9,532 bases of DNA from Eutrophocola sp963925675 (lineage in GTDB: Bacteria > Pseudomonadota > Gammaproteobacteria > Pseudomonadales > Pseudohongiellaceae). How positions within the stretch are numbered: position 1 is the first letter of the stretch; the number at the start of each line of letters is the position of its first letter. Shown here one piece after another: positions 1 to 6,411 of the stretch. The stretch is from assembly GCA_963925675.1 (NCBI GenBank), contig CAWUSW010000003.1:1-9532 (forward strand), in the 5' to 3' direction. Made by a program: the position numbers and the translations under genes. The notes under the pieces were generated by a model. The model did no database searches, had not been told where the DNA came from, and saw only the letters and a list, made by a program, of their open reading frames with translations.

Positions 1-509
1 GCATGTTAACCGCGATACTGCTGGGCTTTATTGGCGTATTGATTGTTGTCAGACCTACACCCAGTCATTTTCATATCGCTCATCTGGTGATGTTGGGCTT
101 TGCACTGGCCTCGGCTTTTCTGAGTATTTCCGCCAGAGCGCTGGTAAAAACAGAATCGGCATTAACTCTTAATTTTTATATCTATCCTGCCACCATCATT
201 CTGGTGGCATATCCTGCCTGGCAGAACTGGATTACCCCCGATCTAAAATCCCTTGCCCTATTATTTGGCGTAGCATTTTTTGCCACACTTGCACTTTTTT
301 CCATTACTAAAGCAGTACATTGTGCCAGCCCTGCCAAGGTCACGCCGTTCGATTATTCGCGCATCATCTGGACAATCAGCATCGGCTATTTTTTCTTTGA
401 TGAATTACCCGACAAAGTAACCTGGCTTGGAATTACCATTATCATTCTCAGTGGCATATACATCATCAGTAAAGGCAGAACTGTAAGAACGGGCAGCACT
501 GTAAAGTGA
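1..509 (+). CDS. DMT-superfamily (EamA) transporter, 3' part
   Basis: This is the C-terminal 168 residues or so of an inner-membrane drug/metabolite transporter; the 5' part lies left of the window. The visible part begins with a hydrophobic helix ending in GVLIVVRP, typical of the end of the first EamA repeat. It is followed by about five more hydrophobic segments (roughly residues 28-48, 57-75, 83-104, 116-133, 139-156), which form the second EamA repeat. The stretch PAKVTPFDYSRIIWTISIGY followed by FFFDELPD resembles the conserved A-P-x-x-Y...G...F-x-E motif of EamA domains. A short charged tail ends at TGA 507-509. The methionine at base 3 is internal to the fold and is unlikely to be the true start. 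The substrate cannot be told: family members export amino acids, nucleosides, S-adenosylmethionine and other small metabolites. It is separated from the next gene by 482 bases and is probably not in its operon. Confidence 0.85.
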   Translation, partial: MLTAILLGFIGVLIVVRPTPSHFHIAHLVMLGFALASAFLSISARALVKTESALTLNFYIYPATIILVAYPAWQNWITPDLKSLALLFGVAFFATLALFSITKAVHCASPAKVTPFDYSRIIWTISIGYFFFDELPDKVTWLGITIIILSGIYIISKGRTVRTGSTVK

Positions 510-903
510 GTTAAAAAACAAAAACCTTCCCAGCTAAGGTCAACGCCTCACTTTTTTCGGAAAAAATATTGGCAGGAATAATTCACACCTTAAAATAGCC
601 TTACCCCAGAATCCTCCCATCGCAAGCCTGCTCAATATCCAGCAAGTCCTGAATCTGGCTTGAGGGTTAGCAGCATCGCCACCGCAAACAGAGTATTCCC
701 CGCCGAAAAATGCTCTATTTTTAGCAGTTTATAGGGTTATAATCAGTAAATAATCAATATTATCAACAAGTTAAAATTTTTCCCGCTTGAAGAAATTAAA
801 TAAGCAACTATTGCTGATCAAATAACTACATTTCTGCAAAACTGGCTTTTTGAAGTTTTTCTGCTAAGTTTTTTGATTTCCTGCTTCAACTCCCGCAGCC
901 ATT

Positions 904-945
904 CATGTAATGTTTTGCGTTAATACTTTTTACACTTATTACATG
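904..945. promoter_or_regulatory. 8-bp inverted repeat upstream of iorA-like operon
   Basis: CATGTAAT at 904-911 is matched by its exact reverse complement ATTACATG at 938-945. The half-sites are 34 bases apart, about three helical turns, and the pair ends 46 bases before the iorA start codon. This spacing is compatible with a dimeric or tetrameric regulator bound at the operon promoter, but the region is AT-rich and an 8-bp match can arise by chance. No regulator gene lies nearby. Confidence 0.25.
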
Positions 946-976
946 TCCAGTTTGAGTCAGGCACTAATTTACAATC

Positions 977-985
977 GAGGGGAAA
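977..985 (+). promoter_or_regulatory. Ribosome binding site of iorA-like gene
   Basis: GAGGGGAAA ends six bases before ATG 992. It supports that start, because no other in-frame start with a Shine-Dalgarno is present. Confidence 0.6.
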
Positions 986-991
986 TACACC

Positions 992-1465
992 ATGGAACTA
1001 CGGGTTAACAACGAAATCCATGAAGTTGATGTCGAGCCGGAAATGCCCTTGTTATGGGTTATCCGGGACATCCTTAATCTAAAGGGTACCAAATTTGCTT
1101 GCGGCATCTCTCAGTGCGGCGCCTGCACAGTCCATATTGACGGCGAACCTGTCCGGTCCTGTTCTTATCCTGCATCCGCAGCAGAAGGCAAGCAAATTAC
1201 GACTATTGAAGGAATATCACTGGATGCGTCACATCCAGTTCAGCAGGCCTGGGTCAAGCATCAGGTGCCACAATGTGGATACTGCCAGTCAGGACAAATC
1301 ATGGCAGCTGTTTCCCTGCTGGAGAAAAAAGCCCGGCCCACCGATGCAGACATCAATGCGGCAATGACCAACATTTGTCGCTGCGGTACCTATAAACGCA
1401 TACGCGATGCCATTCACGATGTTGCCGGCAATACTGCCGAAAACACACTAGCCTACGAGGCGTAA
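992..1465 (+). CDS. iorA: 2Fe-2S subunit of molybdenum hydroxylase (isoquinoline 1-oxidoreductase alpha-like)
   Basis: This is the electron-transfer subunit of a xanthine dehydrogenase/aldehyde oxidase-family enzyme, passing electrons from the Mo centre to an external acceptor. At 157 residues it has the usual length of IorA/CoxS-type small subunits. The N-terminal plant-type ferredoxin domain carries C37, C42, C45 (CGISQCGAC) and C57 for the first cluster. The helical second domain carries C95, C98 (CGYC) and C129, C131 (CRC) for the second, so all eight ligands are present. It has no signal peptide, as is usual for the family, in which the folded complex is thought to be exported together on the Tat signal of the large subunit. 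The stop codon overlaps the Shine-Dalgarno of the following catalytic subunit, so the two genes are one operon. The symbol is assigned by family resemblance; isoquinoline itself need not be the substrate. Confidence 0.9.
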   Translation: MELRVNNEIHEVDVEPEMPLLWVIRDILNLKGTKFACGISQCGACTVHIDGEPVRSCSYPASAAEGKQITTIEGISLDASHPVQQAWVKHQVPQCGYCQSGQIMAAVSLLEKKARPTDADINAAMTNICRCGTYKRIRDAIHDVAGNTAENTLAYEA

Positions 1466-1469
1466 GGAG
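1464..1469 (+). promoter_or_regulatory. Ribosome binding site of iorB-like gene
   Basis: AAGGAG begins inside the TAA stop codon of the upstream gene and lies six bases before ATG 1476. The overlap suggests translational coupling of the two subunits. Confidence 0.65.
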
Positions 1470-1475
1470 ATCACT

Positions 1476-3635
1476 ATGAATAAACCATTCAATTCCTCTC
1501 GCCGCAAGTTCATGCTCACCAGTGCAGCCATCAGTGGTGGTTTTGCTCTGGGTCTGCAGTTACCTGCCAAGGCGCAGGATGCAGCCGCTGGCAATGACAT
1601 TAATATCTGGGTACAGATCAACCCCGATGATACGGTGACAATAAAGTACGCCCGTTGTGAAATGGGACAAGGCAGTATGACCTCCGCCCCACAAATCGTC
1701 GCAGACGAGCTCGATGCCAGCTGGGATCAGGTACGTATTGAATATGTCGATGTAAACGAACATTTCCGCATGGACCGGGCCTGGGGCGCCATGGTTACTG
1801 TGGGCAGTCAGACTATTCGTAATTCCCAGGAATACTTGCGCAACGCCGGTGCTTCAGCCCGCGCCATGCTGGTTGCTGCCGCCGCAATCGAATGGGGAGT
1901 CCCCGCAAGTGAAATCAATGTCAGTAATGGCGTAATCAGTCATGCCACCAGCGGTCGTGAAAGCGGGTTTGGCGCTTTGGCAGCCGCAGCGGCCCAACAG
2001 GCAGTACCGGAAACTGTTACTTTGAAAGACCCGGCAGACTGGCACATCATTGGTCAGTCAAAGCCGCGTGTGGATATTCCCCCTTCTGTTGATGGCTCAC
2101 AGGTTTACGGTGTCGATGTGGAATTGCCAGGCATGGTCTACGCCTCTATGGCGACCTCCCCGGTATTTGGCGGCAGCGTTATTTCCTTTGATGCCACTAA
2201 AGCCCTCACCCGCAAAGGCATCATTGATGTTGTTGCTATCGACGGTATCGCCGTTGCCGTGGTCGCCGACAACTGGTGGCGCGCCAACAAGGCCCTGGAG
2301 GAAGTTGAAATACAGTGGGACACCAAGGGTAATGGCGACGTCAACAATGAAACCATACTGGCTCAATTTAACGACAGTTTAGCGGCGCCCGATGCCGCGC
2401 CAATGCCTAACAATGCCGGTGACGCCGACCAGGCTCTGGCCAATGCTGAACAGGTACTGGAAGCGGATTATTTCACGCCTTTTTTAAGTCATTCGCCCAT
2501 GGAACCCATGGGCGCCACAGTACGTATTACTGGTGAGCGTGTAGATATCTGGGCATCCACCCAGTCTCCAGAAGGTCTGGTCGGAGAGATGGTTAACGCG
2601 CTGGGTGTGGAAGAAGAAAACGTCTATGCACATCGGGTACAGGCAGGTGGCGGTTTTGGCCGCCGTGGTGGTTCCAGCGATTACGCACGCGCTGCTGCAT
2701 TGATTGCTGCCGAACTTCCAGATGGCACACCGGTGAAAATGCTGTGGACTCGCGAAGAAGACACCCAGCATGATTTCTACCGACCATTAGCCATGTACAG
2801 ATTAAAAGGTGGGCTCGATGCCAACGGTATGATCTCTGGCTGGAAAGCCAGGATTGCCAGTGGCTCCATTCTTAACCAAATGCGTGGTGCACCTCTGCGC
2901 GGCGGCGTCGATTTCACCGCAGTGGAAGGTTTTACTGAACTGCCCTATAACATTCCCGATCAGTACCAGGATTTCAAACTGACCCCTACTCATGTGCCGC
3001 TGGGTTTCTGGCGTACCGTGGGATGGTCACAAACCCCTTTTGCCAGAGAGCAGTTCATTGATGAGCTGGCCCTGGCTGCCGGGGAAGACCCTTATCACTT
3101 CCGCCTGAAGCACATGGCAGAAGATGAGTTATCCCGTCATATCCTGGTTAAAGTGGCTGAGGCCATCGGCTGGGATGAAACGCCCGCTGCAGGTATCTAC
3201 CGCGGAATCGCCACAACGGAACCTTATGGCAGCTATACAGCTGCAGCCGTAGAACTGTCGGTGAATGATGCCGGTGCAATCAAGATTCACCGCATTATCC
3301 AGGGCATCAATACTGGCCACATGGTGAATCCAGACAATGTTATTGCACAGCTCGAAGGAGCAACGGTATGGGCTATCAGTGCGGCCATGTGGGGTGAGAT
3401 AAACATCGATCAGGGTAAGGTGCAGGAAAGTAATTTCCATGACTACCGCTTACTGCGCATGGCACAAATGCCAGTCATTGATACCGTACTGGAGGCCACT
3501 GGTGGTTTCTGGGGTGGTGTCGGTGAACCCGGCCAGGCGCCAATCCTGCCAGCATTTTGCAATGCTATCGCGGCGGCTACCGGCACCAGAGTCAGATCTC
3601 TGCCGCTGAAACATCACGGCTTTAGCCTGGCATAA
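1476..3635 (+). CDS. iorB: Molybdopterin-binding catalytic subunit (isoquinoline 1-oxidoreductase beta-like), Tat-exported
   Basis: This is the catalytic subunit of a molybdenum hydroxylase that inserts oxygen from water into an N-heterocycle, aldehyde or related compound. The N-terminus carries a twin-arginine signal (SRRKFM, residues 8-13, then a hydrophobic stretch and AKA at 31-33), so the enzyme probably works in the periplasm. The Mo-cofactor regions are recognisable: PMEPMGATVRI at 341-351, GGGFGRRGG at 391-399, and GVGEPG at 681-686, whose E684 is the expected catalytic base. The length of 719 residues fits IorB-type proteins, which replace the separate FAD subunit scheme of xanthine dehydrogenases. 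The gene ends in a tandem TAA TAA, six bases before the RAYT end repeat. No FAD subunit, cytochrome c subunit or XdhC-like chaperone is adjacent, so the electron acceptor and maturation factor must be encoded elsewhere. The substrate is unknown. Confidence 0.9.
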   Translation: MNKPFNSSRRKFMLTSAAISGGFALGLQLPAKAQDAAAGNDINIWVQINPDDTVTIKYARCEMGQGSMTSAPQIVADELDASWDQVRIEYVDVNEHFRMDRAWGAMVTVGSQTIRNSQEYLRNAGASARAMLVAAAAIEWGVPASEINVSNGVISHATSGRESGFGALAAAAAQQAVPETVTLKDPADWHIIGQSKPRVDIPPSVDGSQVYGVDVELPGMVYASMATSPVFGGSVISFDATKALTRKGIIDVVAIDGIAVAVVADNWWRANKALEEVEIQWDTKGNGDVNNETILAQFNDSLAAPDAAPMPNNAGDADQALANAEQVLEADYFTPFLSHSPMEPMGATVRITGERVDIWASTQSPEGLVGEMVNALGVEEENVYAHRVQAGGGFGRRGGSSDYARAAALIAAELPDGTPVKMLWTREEDTQHDFYRPLAMYRLKGGLDANGMISGWKARIASGSILNQMRGAPLRGGVDFTAVEGFTELPYNIPDQYQDFKLTPTHVPLGFWRTVGWSQTPFAREQFIDELALAAGEDPYHFRLKHMAEDELSRHILVKVAEAIGWDETPAAGIYRGIATTEPYGSYTAAAVELSVNDAGAIKIHRIIQGINTGHMVNPDNVIAQLEGATVWAISAAMWGEINIDQGKVQESNFHDYRLLRMAQMPVIDTVLEATGGFWGGVGEPGQAPILPAFCNAIAAATGTRVRSLPLKHHGFSLA

Positions 3636-3641
3636 TAAATA

Positions 3642-3660
3642 GGGGACAGACCACGTTTAA
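3642..3660 (+). repeat. Left end repeat of RAYT element
   Basis: This is a direct copy of the 17-base core GGGGACAGACCACGTTT. It is identical to the core at 4429-4445 and is the reverse complement of the core at 4487-4503. It starts six bases after the iorB-like stop codon. Confidence 0.85.
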
Positions 3661-3719
3661 TTCAGCAGACAAGCGCTTTTAAATCTACACTGACTTAATT
3701 AAATACACCTCTAAAAAAC

Positions 3720-3735
3720 AAGACAAGGATGTCTT
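3720..3735 (+). promoter_or_regulatory. Hairpin presenting the transposase Shine-Dalgarno in its loop
   Basis: AAGACA (3720-3725) and TGTCTT (3730-3735) are exact reverse complements enclosing the tetraloop AGGA (3726-3729). The loop is the core of the only plausible Shine-Dalgarno for ATG 3736, which follows the stem directly. In the mRNA this structure could restrict or control ribosome access. In single-stranded DNA it is the kind of small hairpin HUH transposases recognise. The hairpin is seen; its function is inferred. Confidence 0.45.
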
Positions 3736-4452
3736 ATGCCACGAAGAGCGCGAATTCGCCTAGCCGGAATTCCCGTACACATTATCCAGCGGGGAAATAA
3801 TCGCTCTGCCTGTTTTTATAATGATGAAGATTACCTCTACTACCTGTACACGCTAAAACCACTGCTATCAAAGTATGAATGCGAATTACATGCTTATGTC
3901 CTGATGACTAACCATGTACACCTTCTCCTGACCCCCATGATGGTAGATTCGGCTTCGCTGCTGATGAAGCATCTCGGGCAACGGTATGTGCAATACATCA
4001 ATAGAACATACAAGCGTACAGGGACTTTATGGGAAGGCCGGTTTCGATCCTGTCTGGCCCAGGATGAATTGTATGTGCTGAATTGTTACCGCTATATAGA
4101 GCTCAATCCAGTGCGCGCGATGATGGTTGAGAAACCATGGGATTATCGCTGGTCGAGTTGTATGGCAAATGGCTTTGGTAAGGTTTCTCAGATCATTACA
4201 CCCCACAGGCAATATCTGAATATGGGTAACTCCCCTGAGCAAAAAATGCATAATTATCGGCACTTGCTTACACAAGCATTAGATGAAAAAACAATTGATG
4301 CCATCAGACTCGCAACAAACAGTAACCATGCATTAGGAAATGCCAGGTTTACAGCTGAAGTCGAGACCATGCTCAAGAGACGGGCAACGCCAGGCAAACC
4401 TGGCAGACCGAAAACCAGAACAAAAAAGGGGGACAGACCACGTTTTACTTAG
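3736..4452 (+). CDS. REP-associated tyrosine transposase (Y1_Tnp / RAYT family)
   Basis: This is an HUH-superfamily nuclease that cuts single-stranded DNA and joins to it through a tyrosine. The metal-binding HxH is H60-V-H62 in TNHVHLLLTP. The probable catalytic tyrosine is Y120 in YRYIELNPVRA, the position matching the single tyrosine of E. coli TnpA-REP. The start MPRRARIRLAGIPVHIIQRG is the usual N-terminus of the family. Between them lies LWEGRFRSCL, another family signature. At 238 residues it is longer than the E. coli protein (about 165). The extra C-terminal tail (residues 140-238) is basic and ends in KKGDRPRFT, where the last codons are read from the element's own end repeat. The start is chosen by the AAGGA six to ten bases upstream. 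All key residues are present and the frame is intact, so it may be active. Confidence 0.88.
   Translation: MPRRARIRLAGIPVHIIQRGNNRSACFYNDEDYLYYLYTLKPLLSKYECELHAYVLMTNHVHLLLTPMMVDSASLLMKHLGQRYVQYINRTYKRTGTLWEGRFRSCLAQDELYVLNCYRYIELNPVRAMMVEKPWDYRWSSCMANGFGKVSQIITPHRQYLNMGNSPEQKMHNYRHLLTQALDEKTIDAIRLATNSNHALGNARFTAEVETMLKRRATPGKPGRPKTRTKKGDRPRFT
4342..4404. repeat. Inverted repeats in the 3' end of the transposase gene
   Basis: GCCAGG (4389-4394) and CCTGGC (4399-4404) form a perfect 6-bp stem with loop CAAA. The right arm, extended to AAACCTGGC (4396-4404), is also the exact reverse complement of GCCAGGTTT at 4342-4350. Two alternative hairpins can therefore form just upstream of the element's end repeat. 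They could be structural recognition sites for the transposase, or simply codon-level coincidence in a Pro/Gly/Arg-rich tail. Confidence 0.35.
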
Positions 4453-4503
4453 GATAAATGGTGGTCTATTGAGTTTTATCAGGTAAAAACGTGGTCTGTC
4501 CCC
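4429..4503. repeat. Right-end inverted repeat pair, 18-bp stem with nested 6-bp stem
   Basis: GGGGACAGACCACGTTTT (4429-4446) is the exact reverse complement of AAAACGTGGTCTGTCCCC (4486-4503). Inside the 39-base loop, GATAAA (4453-4458) pairs with TTTATC (4475-4480), and a partial third copy, GTGGTCT, sits at 4461-4467. The pair resembles the back-to-back arrangement of REP sequences in BIMEs. It overlaps the transposase stop codon and ends two bases beyond the stop of the convergent permease gene. Transcripts from both directions would fold here, but there is no T-run, so classical termination is unlikely. Confidence 0.8.
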
Positions 4504-4505
4504 AT

Positions 4506-6338
4506 TTAAACAGGATAGAACACCGGGATTAAAAAACTCAGGCTTACCCACATCAGTATAGTAAGTGGAATCCCCACTTTAAGAAAATCATTGAAGGAAT
4601 AGCCCCCCACTGTCATCGCCAGCAGGTTGGTTTTGTAAGCCATTGGTGTGGCATAACTCATATTGGCTCCAAACAATACGGCCAGTACAAAAGGCTCTAC
4701 CGCCAATCCCTGTTGCTGGGCAATACCAATGGCAATGGGGGTGCCGATAACCGCAGCAGCATTGTTGGAGACAATATTGGTCAGGATCGCCATCAACAGC
4801 ATCAGCCCGCTAAGCTGAAAGGTCACTGAAGAATCTGAGGTGAGACTGACAAATTGAGCCGCCATGGCATCGGCCGCCCCGGTGCCAACCATTGCCACGC
4901 CAAGGGCAAGGGATGCCGCAACGATTAACACAATTTGTGTATTCACCGCTTCGCCCACATCACGCCAACCCAGACAACCAGTGATGGTAAGCATCAACAC
5001 ACCACATACTGACCCAATGGCAATGGGAAGAATACCTATTGCGGCCAAGGTCACCACCGCCACCATAATGCCAAGCGCCAACGGTGCTTTCTTGGAGTGA
5101 GGAATATCAGCAGTGCCATCCAGCACCAGAATTCTGCCGCCTTTTTTTAATTCGCTAATTTTTTCACTGGCGCCCTGCACCAACAATACGTCACCAACCT
5201 GCAAGGGAACATTTGCCATCTCGGACATTAACTTTCTATTTTTAGAACCTACCCTGTGCAGCGCCAGCGTGGCCAACTGATAGCGGTCAGCAAAACGTAA
5301 ATTAGCCAGGGTGCGTCCAAGAATGGGCGACCCATAGGTGACAATGACTTCTGCCAGTTGTTGCCCTTGCGCTTCCAGAGGATGTTCTTCATCCACCCTG
5401 TTATCGCTATTATAAAGTTCGGCATCGAGCATTTTTTCGAAACTCTTCAAATTGTCCGGTGTATCTCTAACCAGCAATTGATCCCCTGCCTTTAATTTGA
5501 TGCTGCTGTTGGTTACTGACAGATATTCGGTGCCCGCTCTTTTAATAAACAACACGTCAATGGCATTGTCCGTTTTCTCAATCGCTTCTTTTAAGGTGAG
5601 CCCATCTGCCACACCTTCTTCATTAATAAAGAGTGCCGCAGAAAAAATCCTGGGCGATGCATCCTGCAATTCTGAACTCCTTTCTGGCAGGATATGAGGA
5701 GCTATCAGCCACAGGTAGGCTATAGCCAGCGTGCTGGTGATCGCTACCGGCGCAATGAATTCAAACATGGTGAAGCTTTCCATGCCCATACTGACTGCCA
5801 CAGAGACAACCAACAGATTGGTTGAGGTGCCAATCGTAGTGCCCATGCCACCAATCAAGGTAGCAAAGCCCATGGGCATCAATATTCGGGAGGCCGGTGT
5901 ACGGGTTTTCAGCGAAACACTGGTCAGGATCGGTAGCAGCAGTATTACGACAGGCACATTATTCACAAAGGCGCTTAATACTGCGCCTACCACCAGGGTG
6001 AGCAGAAAAGACAATTTCGGAGAGACTTCCCAGAATCTGGCTAACAGGCGCCCAACAGGTTCAAGTGCACCGGTACGCGCCATACCATGCCCGATAATCA
6101 TCAGCGCTGTTACTGCAACAAGGGCTTCGTGGCCAAAGCCGGAAAAGAAATCTACAGCATGCAGGGTTTCCCCATCCTGGCTGTAAGGAAACAGTTCAAA
6201 ACCTGCGGCAAGTATAGCCAGCACAAACAGGCTGGACGTTTCCAGTGGGATTTTATCCCGGGTGAACAGGAACAGTGCCACCACGGTAAGAAGCAAAACA
6301 GCTGCGGAATGAGGATTAAGATTGAAGTCTGCCAACAT
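4506..6338 (-). CDS. SLC13/DASS-type permease with two RCK_C (TrkA_C) domains
   Basis: This is an inner-membrane anion or organic-acid transporter, 610 residues. The transmembrane half at about 10-215 includes NNVPVV (126-131) and GTSTNLLV (170-177), the SNT-like ion/substrate site. A cytosolic insert follows, with two RCK_C-like domains at about 225-305 and 320-405 (GDQLLVRDTPDNL and GDVLLVQGASEK mark their ends). The second membrane half at about 418-608 includes SNNAAAVIGTPIAIG (524-538) and SYATPMAYKTNLLAM (561-575), the repeat-related second site. This layout is typical of bacterial members annotated as SLC13 family permease, and of sulfate-linked SAC1/SLT proteins; RCK_C domains are thought to bind a ligand that gates transport. 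Sulfate or a dicarboxylate is possible, but the substrate is not determined. The start ATG has no clear Shine-Dalgarno, and a shorter start is possible. It is divergent from the next gene over 73 bases. Confidence 0.88.
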   Translation of the reverse strand: MLADFNLNPHSAAVLLLTVVALFLFTRDKIPLETSSLFVLAILAAGFELFPYSQDGETLHAVDFFSGFGHEALVAVTALMIIGHGMARTGALEPVGRLLARFWEVSPKLSFLLTLVVGAVLSAFVNNVPVVILLLPILTSVSLKTRTPASRILMPMGFATLIGGMGTTIGTSTNLLVVSVAVSMGMESFTMFEFIAPVAITSTLAIAYLWLIAPHILPERSSELQDASPRIFSAALFINEEGVADGLTLKEAIEKTDNAIDVLFIKRAGTEYLSVTNSSIKLKAGDQLLVRDTPDNLKSFEKMLDAELYNSDNRVDEEHPLEAQGQQLAEVIVTYGSPILGRTLANLRFADRYQLATLALHRVGSKNRKLMSEMANVPLQVGDVLLVQGASEKISELKKGGRILVLDGTADIPHSKKAPLALGIMVAVVTLAAIGILPIAIGSVCGVLMLTITGCLGWRDVGEAVNTQIVLIVAASLALGVAMVGTGAADAMAAQFVSLTSDSSVTFQLSGLMLLMAILTNIVSNNAAAVIGTPIAIGIAQQQGLAVEPFVLAVLFGANMSYATPMAYKTNLLAMTVGGYSFNDFLKVGIPLTILMWVSLSFLIPVFYPV

Positions 6339-6411
6339 AAGTTTTGTATACTATAATTTCTGAATTTTTTACATTCTAGCCAAGCAATAATGATAAGGAC
6401 ACACAAATATT
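6339..6411. promoter_or_regulatory. Divergent promoter region between permease and cyclotransferase genes
   Basis: Only 73 bases separate the two divergent starts. The core TATACTATAAT (6347-6357) contains -10-like hexamers on the plus strand (TATACT 6347-6352, TATAAT 6352-6357) and, read on the minus strand, TATAGT about 10 bases before the permease ATG. The two -10 candidates overlap, so the promoters may compete. The permease transcript would then have almost no leader, consistent with its missing Shine-Dalgarno. The -35 matches are poor on both strands, so this is a tentative call. Confidence 0.35.

Larger units (their letters stand above)
510..991. other. 482-base intergenic region without an intact gene
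   Basis: No ORF with a credible start and ribosome binding site was found here on either strand. The right part (about 735-890) is AT-rich. A short stem (ACCTT 524-528, AAGGT 536-540) follows the transporter stop, but it lacks an adjacent T-run, so it is at best a weak terminator. A TATAAT hexamer sits at 738-743 with no good -35 at proper distance. A TTTACA hexamer at 929-934 resembles a -35, but no matching -10 follows at 16-18 bases. Two short open stretches on the minus strand (632-736 and 818-919) look coding-like but lack starts; they are discussed in the findings. Confidence 0.6.
3642..4503 (+). mobile_element. RAYT (IS200/IS605-like) element with GGGGACAGACCACGTTT end repeats
   Basis: This compact unit consists of one repeat at the left (3642-3660), a 5' leader, a Y1-type transposase gene, and an inverted pair of the same repeat at the right (4429-4446 and 4486-4503). 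The outermost copies point inward and act as inverted ends. The similarity extends outward (TAAATAGGGG on the left; TAAATGGGG in reverse complement on the right). It lies between two convergent genes, six bases after one stop and two bases beyond the other, and disrupts neither. The limits are inferred from the repeats. No target duplication is visible, as expected for HUH-type transposition. RAYTs are usually single-copy, domesticated-looking genes that are thought to mobilise REP-like sequences rather than classical insertion sequences, so 'mobile' may apply to the repeats more than to the gene. Confidence 0.7.

Noticed and set aside
552..566. TTTTTT-CGG-AAAAAA hairpin after the DMT transporter
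   Set aside because: The stem has only A-T pairs and a 3-base loop, so it is too weak to call a terminator.
1095..1367. 90-residue plus-strand frame inside the iorA-like gene
   Set aside because: Entirely out of frame within a gene whose eight cluster cysteines are conserved; no separate ribosome binding site.
4333..4551. A 72-residue minus-strand open frame crossing the RAYT right end, containing GDRPRF and WSVPLF
   Set aside because: It is the translation of the inverted repeats plus the antisense of the transposase and permease ends. It has no ribosome binding site and is a by-product of the repeat.
5731..6186. 151-residue plus-strand frame antisense to the permease
   Set aside because: It is a shadow of the codon structure of the permease's first membrane half. 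The composition is low-complexity (Thr, Pro, Ile) and no domain is recognisable.
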